A stretch of DNA of 64,000 nt from positions 1 through 64,000 of the forward strand of contig CAKSEL010000002.1 in NCBI GenBank assembly GCA_934446675.1, given 5' to 3'. Each line of letters opens with the position of its first letter. Position 1 is the first letter of the stretch. Source of the stretch: an uncultured Eubacteriales bacterium (GTDB lineage Bacteria > Bacillota > Clostridia > Oscillospirales > CAG-382). Shown piece by piece: positions 34,246 through 42,561 of this stretch. Both the position numbers and the translations under genes were made by a program. The notes under the pieces are model-generated. The model did not search any database. It had not been told where the DNA came from and saw only the letters and a program-made list of their open reading frames with translations.

Positions 34246-35914
34246 CGGCTATCGTCTCCTTGAGCTTTGTCAGTGCAATTTTGGTTTCGGCAGCCGTTTC
34301 ACCGAGCAGCGACGCGATTTCCTGTACTATGCGCATCTGCTTATCTACGACTTTATCCGCAACCTCGACTGTCTGACGGCTGATGTTCTCCTTCTTTTCC
34401 CTTGCGGTCTCCTCGTCGGTTATATCTCTCATTATGCACACAAGCAGCTTATATTCCCTGTCGTACACAATGGTGACCTCGGCATATCTGTCATATTCCG
34501 CAAGGTAAACCTTTTTATCCCTTACGCTGCGTCCGGAATTGAGCACCTCCATAAAGGGCTTTGGATCGAGTATTCTGACTACCTGATCTCCGAGTATATC
34601 CGACGCGCTTCTTATATTCATCATCTTGAGAGCAGCGGCGTTTATCTGCTGAACCTCATAGTTTTCGTTAAGCACTATAAGACCGTTCGGCGTGTTCTTT
34701 ACTATGGTATCCGAAAAACTCTCGGCTTTATCTTTAAGGAACGGCAGGCACATTGATATTTCCGCCTTGCCCTGATAGATGGCAACCGCCTTTTCGCGGC
34801 AGGTATCGTATCCGCACGAACCGCAGTTAAGCTCGTCGGACGGCTTGAACTTGCCCATCTGATGAAGTATCTCGGTTATCTCGCTGTCGGACGGAACTGC
34901 CGAACGGCGTTCTATCATGGTAAACGTCTTTCTTATAGAAAGGCTGTCGGGCTGGGCAACGTCAAAGTCGTTTTCTCCGGCAAATTCCGCAACCGCCTTA
35001 TAGTCCTTTACCGGAGCACGGTGGAATTTTTCCATGACGGGACCGCCTATACAGCTTCCGGCACAGGCTGACATCTCGATAAAGCATTTATGTATATTTC
35101 CGTTTTCAATATCTTTAAGAGCCGCAATGCAGTTCTCAACTCCGTCAACAGCCATATAGGTGTATTCGGGGTTATCCTGAGCCATGGTCTTGAGTATACC
35201 GCCGGTCGTCGGGAAAAATCTCGCGCGGCTGTCGGGATTGCTGTCAAGCTCTTTTTCAAGAGTTATATTCTCATCTTTGAGCCACTTTGTAAGCTCATCA
35301 AAGGTAAGCACCGCGTCAACTATTTCCTCATAGTATTCCGCCTCGTCCTTTTTGGCAACGCACGGACCGACAAAGACCGTCTTTGCTTTGGGATCTCTTG
35401 TCTTAATATTAAGGCAGTGCGCCTGCATTGGCGACATTACGTCGGCAAGATAATCAAGCTCTTTCGGATAATACTTCTGTATGAGAAGATTTACGCTGTG
35501 GCAGCAGGAGGAAATTATAATATCCCGCGTACCTTCGTCTATCATTCTCTCATACTCTCTTTTGACTATCGTAGCGCCGACCGCGGTTTCCTCAACGTCG
35601 TAAAAACCGAGCTGTTTCAGCGCCTTTCTCATTGACTCTATGCCGCTGCCCTCATAGTTTGCAATAAACGACGGCGCTATGCTTACATAAACGGGATCTC
35701 CGCTCTGGAGCAGCACCTTGACCTTTTCGGTCTCATCGACTATCTGTTTTGCGTCCTGCGGACAGACAACAAAGCAGTGTCCGCAGAGTATACATTCGTT
35801 TCCGATTATATATGCCTGGTTTCCGGAAAATCTTATGGACTTTACCGGGCAGTGTCTTATGCATTTATAGCAGTTTTTGCAGTTTGACTTTTTAAGTGTC
35901 AGGCAGTTTGCCAT
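34238..35914 (-). CDS. Sensory [FeFe]-hydrogenase with PAS domain (group C, HydS-like)
   Basis: A 558-residue putative H2 sensor. The N-terminus has two [4Fe-4S] motifs (C-K-N-C-Y-K-C-I-R-H-C-P at 12-23 and C-I-L-C-G-H-C-F-V-V-C-P at 41-52). The H-cluster domain keeps its Cys ligands, but with modified surroundings: L1 SSCCHSV where active enzymes have TSCCP, L2 GPCVAKKDE, L3 EMSACAGSCIGG. Then come a four-Cys [4Fe-4S] module (CGSCGYDTC) and a PAS domain (about 400-510). This architecture is that of group C sensory hydrogenases. The changed L1 loop suits slow catalysis and sensing. It is followed by the overlapping phosphatase gene. Confidence 0.88.
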   Translation of the reverse strand: MANCLTLKKSNCKNCYKCIRHCPVKSIRFSGNQAYIIGNECILCGHCFVVCPQDAKQIVDETEKVKVLLQSGDPVYVSIAPSFIANYEGSGIESMRKALKQLGFYDVEETAVGATIVKREYERMIDEGTRDIIISSCCHSVNLLIQKYYPKELDYLADVMSPMQAHCLNIKTRDPKAKTVFVGPCVAKKDEAEYYEEIVDAVLTFDELTKWLKDENITLEKELDSNPDSRARFFPTTGGILKTMAQDNPEYTYMAVDGVENCIAALKDIENGNIHKCFIEMSACAGSCIGGPVMEKFHRAPVKDYKAVAEFAGENDFDVAQPDSLSIRKTFTMIERRSAVPSDSEITEILHQMGKFKPSDELNCGSCGYDTCREKAVAIYQGKAEISMCLPFLKDKAESFSDTIVKNTPNGLIVLNENYEVQQINAAALKMMNIRSASDILGDQVVRILDPKPFMEVLNSGRSVRDKKVYLAEYDRYAEVTIVYDREYKLLVCIMRDITDEETAREKKENISRQTVEVADKVVDKQMRIVQEIASLLGETAAETKIALTKLKETIADE

Positions 35915-35934
35915 TTATTCTCCCTCTATTCAGA

Positions 35935-36180
35935 TCAGATTTTTTCAAGCACGTTCTTTTTGAAAAATTCGCCGAAATTCTCCTTTGTGATGCCGACGTA
36001 AGTATCGTCATCTACAATTATGGTTACGCCGTCGCGGTTGCATCTTCCCGTGCAGAAACAGCCGGCAAGCGTTATCTCGGCTTCGAGGTTATTCTCGGCT
36101 ATGCTCTTTTGCAGCATTTCGACAAGCTCATGCGAGCCTTTTATGTAGCAGGAGCTTCCGACGCATACCTGTATTATCAT
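35935..36180 (-). CDS. Thioredoxin-like [2Fe-2S] ferredoxin
   Basis: An 81-residue protein of the NuoE C-terminal/thioredoxin-like ferredoxin type. Four Cys are placed C-V-G-S-S-C near residue 6 and C-x-C-T-G-R-C near 42. It probably passes electrons to or from the sensor hydrogenase. Its ATG overlaps the stop of a paralogue by one base (TGATG). Confidence 0.88.
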   Translation of the reverse strand: MIIQVCVGSSCYIKGSHELVEMLQKSIAENNLEAEITLAGCFCTGRCNRDGVTIIVDDDTYVGITKENFGEFFKKNVLEKI

Positions 36181-36422
36181 CAGTTAAGCGCTCCGAGAAT
36201 GTTTTTTGCAAAAAATTCATCTACCGTTTCGGGAGCAACGGAGAAAAATTCGTCGTCCGCCGTCACGCAGACGCCCTCCTGACATCGTCCCATGCAGAAG
36301 GTTCCGGAAAGCTCCACCTTATCTCCGAGATTGTTTTCGGCAATAAGCTGCTGGAGTCTCTCGACTACCTGTCTTGAACCTTTGATGTGACATGACGATC
36401 CTATACAGACTGTTACTTTCAT
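36180..36422 (-). CDS. Thioredoxin-like [2Fe-2S] ferredoxin, paralogue
   Basis: An 80-residue paralogue of the downstream protein, with the same Cys spacing (C-I-G-S-S-C and F-C-M-G-R-C) and the same G-S-x-x-x-V-E-x-L-Q core. GGAGG precedes the ATG. Tandem copies upstream of a sensory hydrogenase are known from Clostridia and suggest a small electron relay. Confidence 0.88.
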   Translation of the reverse strand: MKVTVCIGSSCHIKGSRQVVERLQQLIAENNLGDKVELSGTFCMGRCQEGVCVTADDEFFSVAPETVDEFFAKNILGALN

Positions 36423-36446
36423 TGAGTTTACCTCCGGAATTTGTTT

Positions 36447-37190
36447 TTATTTTTTAAGTATGAAATTACCGTACAAAAATTCTCTCATCTGGCTGTTTGC
36501 GTCGGACGACTCGGACGCCGCTGCCGTGCCGAGCCATTCCCTTACGCTTTCTTCGGTTACTTTGCTTTGAGAACAGAACTGCGAAAGATATTTTTCCGCA
36601 GCGTCTTTGCCGTAGTCATGGAAAAGCGAAATATAAGTTTTTGCGGCGTCTGCTTCGGGATTTCCCTGGGAGGCGTGCGCCCAGTCGATTATATAAGGCT
36701 TTTCGCCGTCCGAAATTATAATATTCGACGGAGTAAAATCTCCGTGGCAGAGTTTGTTGTCGCAGGGAGTCTTTTCAAGGCGAAGAATAAAGTCGTACCT
36801 TACCGTTGCGGGTATATCAGACTCGTTTATGCGGCGTATCATTCTGTCGCGCTGTTTTATGAGGTAACGGCATGAGGTTTTATGCATCTGCGTCTGAAGC
36901 GACGCAAGCAGAGTTAAATATTCGTCCTGCTTTTCGGGGTTCTCCTTTATAAGCTCCGCAAGAGACTTGCCTTCTATATATTCGGAAACTATCATGAGCT
37001 TGCCGCCGTTTACCGAAACCTGTATGACTTCCGGCACATTCAGCCCCGCCTCCTGCGCTCTCGCCTGATTGAGCGCCTCGTTGAATATACCGGCTTTTGA
37101 TGTACCTTCGTTAAAAACCTTTAAGCAGAGATCGCCGTCGCGGTAAATGGTCTTGGTATTTCTGACGGCTATTATACGATCAAAGTTCAT
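36447..37190 (-). CDS. APH-fold kinase, first gene of hydrogenase operon
   Basis: A 247-residue small-molecule or protein kinase of the aminoglycoside-phosphotransferase fold. The catalytic loop is CHGDFTPSN (His149, Asp151, Asn156), the metal-binding Asp lies in IIDWAHA (Asp169), and the ATP-binding Lys is probably in C-L-K-V-F (Lys24). Such paralogues are usually of unknown substrate. Its position as promoter-proximal gene, 24 nt upstream of the ferredoxins and in one operon with a PP2C phosphatase, invites the idea that it supplies the opposing phosphorylation. That is inference. GAGGAGG marks the start. Confidence 0.8.
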   Translation of the reverse strand: MNFDRIIAVRNTKTIYRDGDLCLKVFNEGTSKAGIFNEALNQARAQEAGLNVPEVIQVSVNGGKLMIVSEYIEGKSLAELIKENPEKQDEYLTLLASLQTQMHKTSCRYLIKQRDRMIRRINESDIPATVRYDFILRLEKTPCDNKLCHGDFTPSNIIISDGEKPYIIDWAHASQGNPEADAAKTYISLFHDYGKDAAEKYLSQFCSQSKVTEESVREWLGTAAASESSDANSQMREFLYGNFILKK

Positions 37191-37272
37191 GTTTCCGACC
37201 TCCTCTTGCTGTCTGGTTTATGCACAATTTTTGCAAAAAATGGGCAGTAATACTCGATTATTGTTTGATAAT

Positions 37273-37301
37273 ATTTTAACGCTCAAAGCGAGCGATGTAA
37301 A
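37273..37301 (-). promoter_or_regulatory. Hydrogenase operon promoter with internal dyad
   Basis: On the minus strand TTTACA (37301-37296), 17-nt spacer, TAAAAT (37278-37273). The spacer contains the inverted repeat CGCTC-5 nt-GAGCG (37280-37294), which could be a repressor site between the hexamers. Confidence 0.65.
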
Positions 37302-37348
37302 CTGTTTATTTTGCATAGCCGTAATGTATTATAATACATATGCCGTAT

Positions 37349-37897
37349 TTACTTGTGTATTTCAAAGACGGTCTCGGTACGTCCGCCAAGGTCTTTTCTC
37401 GTAAACACGCCGTTTTCGTATATTATAACGCCGCGCGACGAATTTTCCTTGGGTATCGACACGGAACCGGGATTTATATACGTAAAGTTTCCGTGCTTTT
37501 CAAACGCAGGCACGTGCGTGTGTCCGCAGAGCAGAATATCTCCCGTCTTTAACGGCGGCGGATTCTGCGCATTATACAGATGTCCGTGCGTTGCGAAAAT
37601 CGACACTTTTCCGTCGCAGATAAGCGCATAGTCCGCAAGCACCGGAAATTCAAGCACCATGCCGTCCACCTCTGCCTCACAGTTTCCTCTTACGCAGAGA
37701 ACCTCGTTCTTTACCTCATTCAGCATTGATATTACCTTTTTCGGCTCATATCCGTCCGGCAGATCGTTTCTCGGTCCGTGATACAAAAGATCTCCGAGAA
37801 ACACAATTCTGTCAGCTTTTTCTTTTTTATAAAGCTCAAGCATTTTTGAGCAGTAAAGAGCCGAACCGTGAATATCCGACGCTATAAAAAGTTTCAT
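37349..37897 (-). CDS. yfcE: YfcE-type metallophosphoesterase
   Basis: A 182-residue calcineurin-like phosphodiesterase. The binuclear metal motifs are all visible: SDIHG, FLGDLLYHG, RGNCE, ATHGH and CGHTH. The size and order fit the YfcE family, whose members hydrolyse phosphodiesters in vitro. The ATG at 37897 is preceded by AAAGGA. It lies 4 nt after the LysR gene on the same strand, so the two are co-transcribed. Confidence 0.9.
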   Translation of the reverse strand: MKLFIASDIHGSALYCSKMLELYKKEKADRIVFLGDLLYHGPRNDLPDGYEPKKVISMLNEVKNEVLCVRGNCEAEVDGMVLEFPVLADYALICDGKVSIFATHGHLYNAQNPPPLKTGDILLCGHTHVPAFEKHGNFTYINPGSVSIPKENSSRGVIIYENGVFTRKDLGGRTETVFEIHK

Positions 37898-37901
37898 AAA
37901 A

Positions 37902-38828
37902 TCAATTCCTTTCGGAAAAACATTTTCTTTTTGCAAGGCAAAGTTCGGATATAAAAGCGTTGTCAAGTTCAGAGAGCCGATAATCCCTTTTTCTCACAAG
38001 CATATCTTTATAGATCTTACCGTTTTCCGAACACTTTATCTGCACAAGCCCGAATTTTGAAAGGGTTTTCTTTGCGACAGGCTCCGACCACATATATGCG
38101 TTCGGATTTTTTTCAAGAATCTCAAATCTCGCAAGCTCATTTGACGCAAAGATAAATCCGCCCTTGTTTTCGGTGTGTGCAGAACTGCCGGTCTGTGCGA
38201 AGTCCGTTCCGCAATAATCCGGGCTGCAAACCTGTGTATACTCCGAAAGAATGTCTGCCGTAAGCTTTTCCTTTTTGGCAAGCGTTCCGTCTTTTCCCGT
38301 TACGACGGTATATCTGAATTCCGCCACAAGCTCGCACTCAAGCTGTTTTTCGTCAAAAAGCTGTTTATAATACTTATCAAAGCTCTCCTGATACCTTACT
38401 ATTCCCATGCCGAAGTCGGAATCCGAAACGCCGCGTATAACGCTCTGCAAGTCGGTCTGCTTAAAGCACATTTCACAGCCGCCTTTAACCGCCGCGTCAG
38501 CCGAGAATTTTGCAAAAGCCTCCGACACATATCCCGAAACCGTACTGCATGCAAAAAAGCGTCCGCGGCTTGCGGAATTTTTGAACATATCTTCAAGCTC
38601 GTCTATCTGTTTTAATATATTCTCCGCGTAACGCAAAAATTTTTCGCCGTCCGGAGTTACCTCCATGCCTTTTGCGCTTCTCGAAAATATTTCCGTTCCC
38701 ACGGACGCCTCAAGCTCACGTATTGCGCGGCTTAAATTCGGCTGATTCATCAAAAGCTGTTCGGCAGCCTTGTTTATGGAACCGCTTTTGGCTACGGCAA
38801 GCGCATATTTCATATGCAGAACATTCAT
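37902..38828 (-). CDS. LysR family transcriptional regulator
   Basis: A 308-residue regulator with an N-terminal winged helix (residues 1-60; SGSINKAAEQLLMNQPNLSRAIRELEASVG) and a C-terminal periplasmic-binding-type effector domain. GGAG precedes the ATG. It faces the sugar isomerase/methyltransferase operon across 220 bp, each side with a clear promoter, the usual arrangement for a LysR gene and its target. Confidence 0.88.
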   Translation of the reverse strand: MNVLHMKYALAVAKSGSINKAAEQLLMNQPNLSRAIRELEASVGTEIFSRSAKGMEVTPDGEKFLRYAENILKQIDELEDMFKNSASRGRFFACSTVSGYVSEAFAKFSADAAVKGGCEMCFKQTDLQSVIRGVSDSDFGMGIVRYQESFDKYYKQLFDEKQLECELVAEFRYTVVTGKDGTLAKKEKLTADILSEYTQVCSPDYCGTDFAQTGSSAHTENKGGFIFASNELARFEILEKNPNAYMWSEPVAKKTLSKFGLVQIKCSENGKIYKDMLVRKRDYRLSELDNAFISELCLAKRKCFSERN

Positions 38829-38864
38829 GTCTTTTCTCCGATACGCTGTATTTATTCAACATAT

Positions 38865-38893
38865 ATTATATCACGTATTTATGACATAATCAA
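38865..38893 (-). promoter_or_regulatory. LysR gene promoter
   Basis: On the minus strand TTGATT (38893-38888), 17-nt spacer, TATAAT (38870-38865). Confidence 0.7.
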
Positions 38894-38968
38894 CAACCAG
38901 TTTTTACTATATGCATTATTTTTACAAAAAACTCTTTATTACAATGTTTTTCTGCATATTCTGCGGAT

Positions 38969-38997
38969 TTGACAAACACATATGCGCGTGATATACT
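38969..38997 (+). promoter_or_regulatory. Promoter of isomerase/rsmF-like operon
   Basis: TTGACA (38969-38974), 17-nt spacer, TATACT (38992-38997). Confidence 0.8.
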
Positions 38998-39051
38998 TAT
39001 ATTTAACAAAAGCGTCATTTAAATCTTTACATGAGCAAGGAGAGAACGCAT

Positions 39052-39879
39052 ATGTACACACTCAAAATGGGCGCGTCAAGCGCCGGCAGAGACTATTCCC
39101 TGACGATGAAAGACTTTCTCGCATACAAAAACGCGGGTATTGAATTTATGGAATTTTCCACAAACGCCGACGTTTACGAAAATGCGGACTGGAAGGAAAT
39201 AAAGCGCGCGTCGGAAGAAACCGGCGTCAAGATATGGTCAGTTCACGCGCCGTTCAGAAGCAAGGACGACAACATTTCAAACCCCGACGAAAAAATGCGT
39301 CTTAAAGCAATAGAAACCTACACCGAAGTTTTCAGAAACGCCGCATTTATCGGCGCGAAAATCGTAATAGTACACCCAAGCTCCGAGCCAATTTCGGACG
39401 AAGAAAGACCGGCGTACATAGCCCGTTCAAAAGAATCGCTTAAAGTGCTTGCAGAGCGTGCGGCGCAGTACGGAATAACAATAGCAGTTGAGGATCTTCC
39501 GAGAACCTGTCTCGGAAACACTGCGGAGGAACTGAAGGACATCATAAGCGTTGACGGAAGAATACGCATATGCTTTGACGTAAACCACCTGTTAAAGCAG
39601 ACGCACAGGCACTTTATCGAAGTTATCGGAGACAAGATAGCAACGCTCCACATATCCGACTACGATTTTGTCGACGAACGGCATCAGTTTCCCGGAAACG
39701 GCAAAATAGACTGGAAAGAGCTGCTTGATCTTCTCGAAAGCATAAACTATTCCGGACCTTTCATGTACGAGGTAAGAATGGCAAACACCGCGCAAGAGGT
39801 TCTTCCCGGGACAAGATACGTCGGAACGCTTGCCGACGGAAAAGCAAACTTTGAAAAGGTTATGGAGAGAAAGATCTGA
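39052..39879 (+). CDS. Sugar phosphate isomerase/epimerase, AP-endonuclease-2-like barrel
   Basis: A 275-residue xylose-isomerase-like TIM barrel. Metal-site candidates are the His in WSVHAPF and VIVHPSS, Glu in AVEDLPRT, Asp/His in CFDVNHLL, His in LHISDYD, and the C-terminal Glu in YEV. This is the usual set for the family, which covers many sugar and inositol isomerases. The ATG at 39052 is used because AAGGAG lies 9 nt upstream; an earlier ATG at 39031 lacks a ribosome site. The last base of its stop is shared with the start of the methyltransferase gene. Confidence 0.85.
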   Translation: MYTLKMGASSAGRDYSLTMKDFLAYKNAGIEFMEFSTNADVYENADWKEIKRASEETGVKIWSVHAPFRSKDDNISNPDEKMRLKAIETYTEVFRNAAFIGAKIVIVHPSSEPISDEERPAYIARSKESLKVLAERAAQYGITIAVEDLPRTCLGNTAEELKDIISVDGRIRICFDVNHLLKQTHRHFIEVIGDKIATLHISDYDFVDERHQFPGNGKIDWKELLDLLESINYSGPFMYEVRMANTAQEVLPGTRYVGTLADGKANFEKVMERKI

Positions 39880-41291
39880 TGAGCCGCGCTTTACCCCAAC
39901 AGTTTCTCGAAAGAATGAAAAGCCTTCTCAGCGACGATTTTGAAAATTTTAAGGACGCGCTTGAAAACGGTTCGCCCTCTCAGTCGATGTTCATAAACAC
40001 GGCTTTTGAAAACGCACATATTCCCGAAGAATTTCTGAGATCAATAAACGCGTCGCGCCTGCCTTTTTTTGAAAACGGATTTTATTTTGAATACGAAGGC
40101 ATAGGCAACACGCCGCTGCACCATGCCGGAGCCTTCTACGTTCAGGATCCGTCGGCAATGTGTACGGTCTGCGCCGCAGTTATAAAACCGGGAACAAAAA
40201 TTCTCGATATGTGCGCATCTCCCGGCGGGAAAACCCTGCTTGCAGCGATAAAAACAGGACAGCACGGCACTGTCGTTGCAAACGAATTCAGCGTATCGCG
40301 CTGCAAAACGCTTGTGGGCAATGCCGAACGCATGGGACTTTCAAACATATCCGTAGTAAACACCGACGCGACGGACGAAAACGGGCTGTCGAAAGATTTT
40401 CCGGAAACGTTTGACATTGTAATCGCCGACGCGCCTTGTTCGGGAGAGGGAATGTTCAGAAAATACACCGAACAGGCGGTATCCGAATGGAGCGTCGACA
40501 ACATAAAAATCTGCGCGGCACGTCAGAAAAGCATACTCGAAAACGCCGCAAAATGCGTAAAGCCGGGAGGTTTTCTGCTATACTCCACCTGCACTTTTTC
40601 TCTCGAAGAAAACGAGATGCAGACCGACGCATTTCTATGTTCGCACCCCGATTTTTCTCTGTGCGGCGTAAATGACGGCGTAAAGAGCGTAACCGTCCGG
40701 GCTCACTGCTTTGACGGCTGCAAAACGCCGGATATTTCTCTTGCAAGGCGGTTCTATCCTCACATTTCAAAGGGCGAAGGACAATATATTGCGCTTATGC
40801 AGAAGTCTGCCGATTCTGCATCGGAAAGCGTGTCTGTGCCGACAAAAAAGAAAAAGAACGGCGATGTACGCCCGTCAAACTTGCTTTCAAAAGAAGAAAC
40901 GCGCGCACTTACTGACTTTTTTAAAGGGCTGTACCCCGGTTTTGACATTTCGCGCGCAGAAAAATACGCCGACAACATTATATATGTCCACCCGAATATG
41001 CCGAGAGCAAAAAAACACGTTTTCAGCGGCGGCGTAAAGCTTGGTGAGGTTTCAAAAGGCAGACTTATTCCCCATCATCAGCTTTTCAAGGCGCTCGGAA
41101 CGCAATTTACGAGAGTTATAAATTTTTCTTATGATGACGAGCGCGTATATGCCTATCTGCACGGCGATACCTTTGAATACGACATTCCCGACGGCTGGTG
41201 CGCGGTAAGCGTAAACAGCTTTATTCTCGGAGGAGCAAAGGCTGTTTCCGGTACGGTAAAGAACCATTATCCCAAAGGTTTAAGAATATAG
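39879..41291 (+). CDS. RsmF/RsmB-like rRNA cytosine-C5 methyltransferase
   Basis: A 470-residue NOL1/NOP2/Sun-family enzyme. The SAM-binding motif is LDMCASPGGKT (about 110-120), motif IV with its Cys is ADAPCSGEGMFRK, and the nucleophile Cys lies in YSTCTFS. The C-terminal 150 residues carry the extra domain typical of RsmF-type proteins (H-P-N-M-P-R, G-x-K-L-G-E). It is expected to methylate a cytosine in 16S rRNA. It overlaps the isomerase stop by one base (TGATG). Confidence 0.9.
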   Translation: MSRALPQQFLERMKSLLSDDFENFKDALENGSPSQSMFINTAFENAHIPEEFLRSINASRLPFFENGFYFEYEGIGNTPLHHAGAFYVQDPSAMCTVCAAVIKPGTKILDMCASPGGKTLLAAIKTGQHGTVVANEFSVSRCKTLVGNAERMGLSNISVVNTDATDENGLSKDFPETFDIVIADAPCSGEGMFRKYTEQAVSEWSVDNIKICAARQKSILENAAKCVKPGGFLLYSTCTFSLEENEMQTDAFLCSHPDFSLCGVNDGVKSVTVRAHCFDGCKTPDISLARRFYPHISKGEGQYIALMQKSADSASESVSVPTKKKKNGDVRPSNLLSKEETRALTDFFKGLYPGFDISRAEKYADNIIYVHPNMPRAKKHVFSGGVKLGEVSKGRLIPHHQLFKALGTQFTRVINFSYDDERVYAYLHGDTFEYDIPDGWCAVSVNSFILGGAKAVSGTVKNHYPKGLRI

Positions 41292-41425
41292 TGCAACATG
41301 TTCCGTGCGGCAGCCGGATCAATGATAAAAAGCATTGTCCCAACAATCATTTCTGCCGCGCGGAATATGCATTTTGCCGTCAATACAAGAATAAAAGATT
41401 TTTTTGAGAAATTTTGCAAAACCCC

Positions 41426-41454
41426 TTGACAAGCCCCTTTGTTTTTGATATAAT
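41426..41454 (+). promoter_or_regulatory. Consensus promoter of tRNA-Met/tRNA-Glu
   Basis: TTGACA (41426-41431), 17-nt spacer, TATAAT (41449-41454), about 48 bp upstream of tRNA-Met. Confidence 0.85.
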
Positions 41455-41501
41455 AGTCAAGCAGTCTTGAGGGAGCAAGAACCGAGAGCAGCAATAAACA
41501 T

Positions 41502-41578
41502 GGCGGAATAGCTCAGCTGGCTAGAGCATTCGGTTCATACCCGACAGGTCGTTGGTTCAAATCCGACTTCCGCTACCA
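41502..41578 (+). tRNA. tRNA-Met (CAT), elongator
   Basis: A 77-nt cloverleaf with acceptor GGCGGAA/TTCCGCT, anticodon CAT in the loop TTCATAC, and encoded CCA. Position 1 pairs with 72 (G-U), unlike the initiator at 15030. The body resembles Firmicute elongator tRNA-Met rather than tRNA-Ile2. Confidence 0.88.
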
Positions 41579-41609
41579 AGGCTGTCCGCAAAGTCGGACG
41601 GCAATATCC

Positions 41610-41684
41610 GGCCCGTTGGTCAAGCGGTTAAGACACGGCCCTTTCACGGCTGTAACATGGGTTCGATTCCCGTACGGGTCACCA
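41610..41684 (+). tRNA. tRNA-Glu (TTC)
   Basis: A 75-nt cloverleaf with acceptor GGCCCGT/ACGGGTC, anticodon TTC in the loop CTTTCAC, and encoded CCA. An 8-bp hairpin (GCTGTCCG/CGGACGGC) lies between it and tRNA-Met and may guide processing. Confidence 0.93.
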
Positions 41685-41690
41685 CTGAAG

Positions 41691-41722
41691 AAGCATTTGC
41701 AAAAAGCAAGTGCTTTTTTTCT
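41691..41722 (+). terminator. Terminator of tRNA-Met/Glu operon
   Basis: AAGCATTTGC (41691-41700) pairs with GCAAGTGCTT (41706-41715), followed by TTTTTC. Confidence 0.8.
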
Positions 41723-41863
41723 TTGCAAAAATTTCTTTTTCACGGTTTTGCACCGTGATTTTTTTATTTCCACACATATTTTTCGCACGTTAAGAGTAAT
41801 TATTTGCGAAAACTTACGCATATCAGCAAATACAATTTTTCCTATATGTTGACTCCTTTTATA

Positions 41864-41888
41864 ACGAAAAAACCGCCTTTACGGCGGT
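41864..41888 (-). terminator. Terminator of HD-domain gene
   Basis: ACCGCC/GGCGGT 6-bp stem (41872-41888) followed on the minus strand by TTTTTTCG. Confidence 0.7.
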
Positions 41889-41904
41889 GTAGTTCATATT
41901 TTAT

Positions 41905-42360
41905 CTATGCATTTACTTTGGCACGGTATTTTGACAGCGTTTCTTTCAGCGCGCACAGCTTATCCGCAAGGCAGACGATAAAGCTTTCCTTATATTTCGG
42001 AGGCTTTATATTGAGCGGAAACATATGCTTTGAAATAATATCGCGTTCTATGTCGTTTAAGGAAAAATCCCTTTCGGCATTTCTGAGCGCTATCTTGGCG
42101 TGCACGAAACCGTGAAGTCCCTGCGGAGGACGTTTCAAGTGCCAGTCATACAGAAAATAGTCATGCAAAAGCGCGCCGCGCACCATGCTGCGTTCGTCAA
42201 CCTTCACTCCGAAAAAGCGCGATATGGCAATACTCAAAACCGCGACGTTGACGGAATGTGTATAGCAGCTTATATTGCTGTGCTGTATGTACTTGCGTTC
42301 ACGCCGCATACCGGGAGATTTCAGAATCCCGTTCCCGTAGCGTACAACATCTTTTTTCAT
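41905..42360 (-). CDS. HD-domain phosphohydrolase
   Basis: A 151-residue single HD domain. Metal ligands are readable in order: His35 (YTHS), His66-Asp67 (LLHD), His112 (KHMF) and Asp133 (LADK). Small HD proteins of this kind hydrolyse phosphate esters of nucleotides or unknown metabolites. The ATG is preceded by AAAGGTG at a long spacing. It is a single-gene unit. Confidence 0.82.
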   Translation of the reverse strand: MKKDVVRYGNGILKSPGMRRERKYIQHSNISCYTHSVNVAVLSIAISRFFGVKVDERSMVRGALLHDYFLYDWHLKRPPQGLHGFVHAKIALRNAERDFSLNDIERDIISKHMFPLNIKPPKYKESFIVCLADKLCALKETLSKYRAKVNA

Positions 42361-42477
42361 TATTTTATATCACCTTTGAATGTCTGGCATTATCAGTTTA
42401 TGCTTTATAATATCACATATACGCCGTTTTTGCAATAGAGTGCAGCATTAATAATTCTTAAAATTTTATACACCGGC

Positions 42478-42518
42478 GAAAAAAACTGCCGCAGAATACA
42501 TTTAAATCCATGCGGCAG
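42478..42518 (-). terminator. Terminator of CorC/HlyC-family gene
   Basis: CTGCCGCA/TGCGGCAG 8-bp stem (42486-42518) followed on the minus strand by TTTTTTT. Confidence 0.8.
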
Positions 42519-42561
42519 AAATTATTGTTTAATTTACGCGGTTTTACGGGACTGCTGCGTT

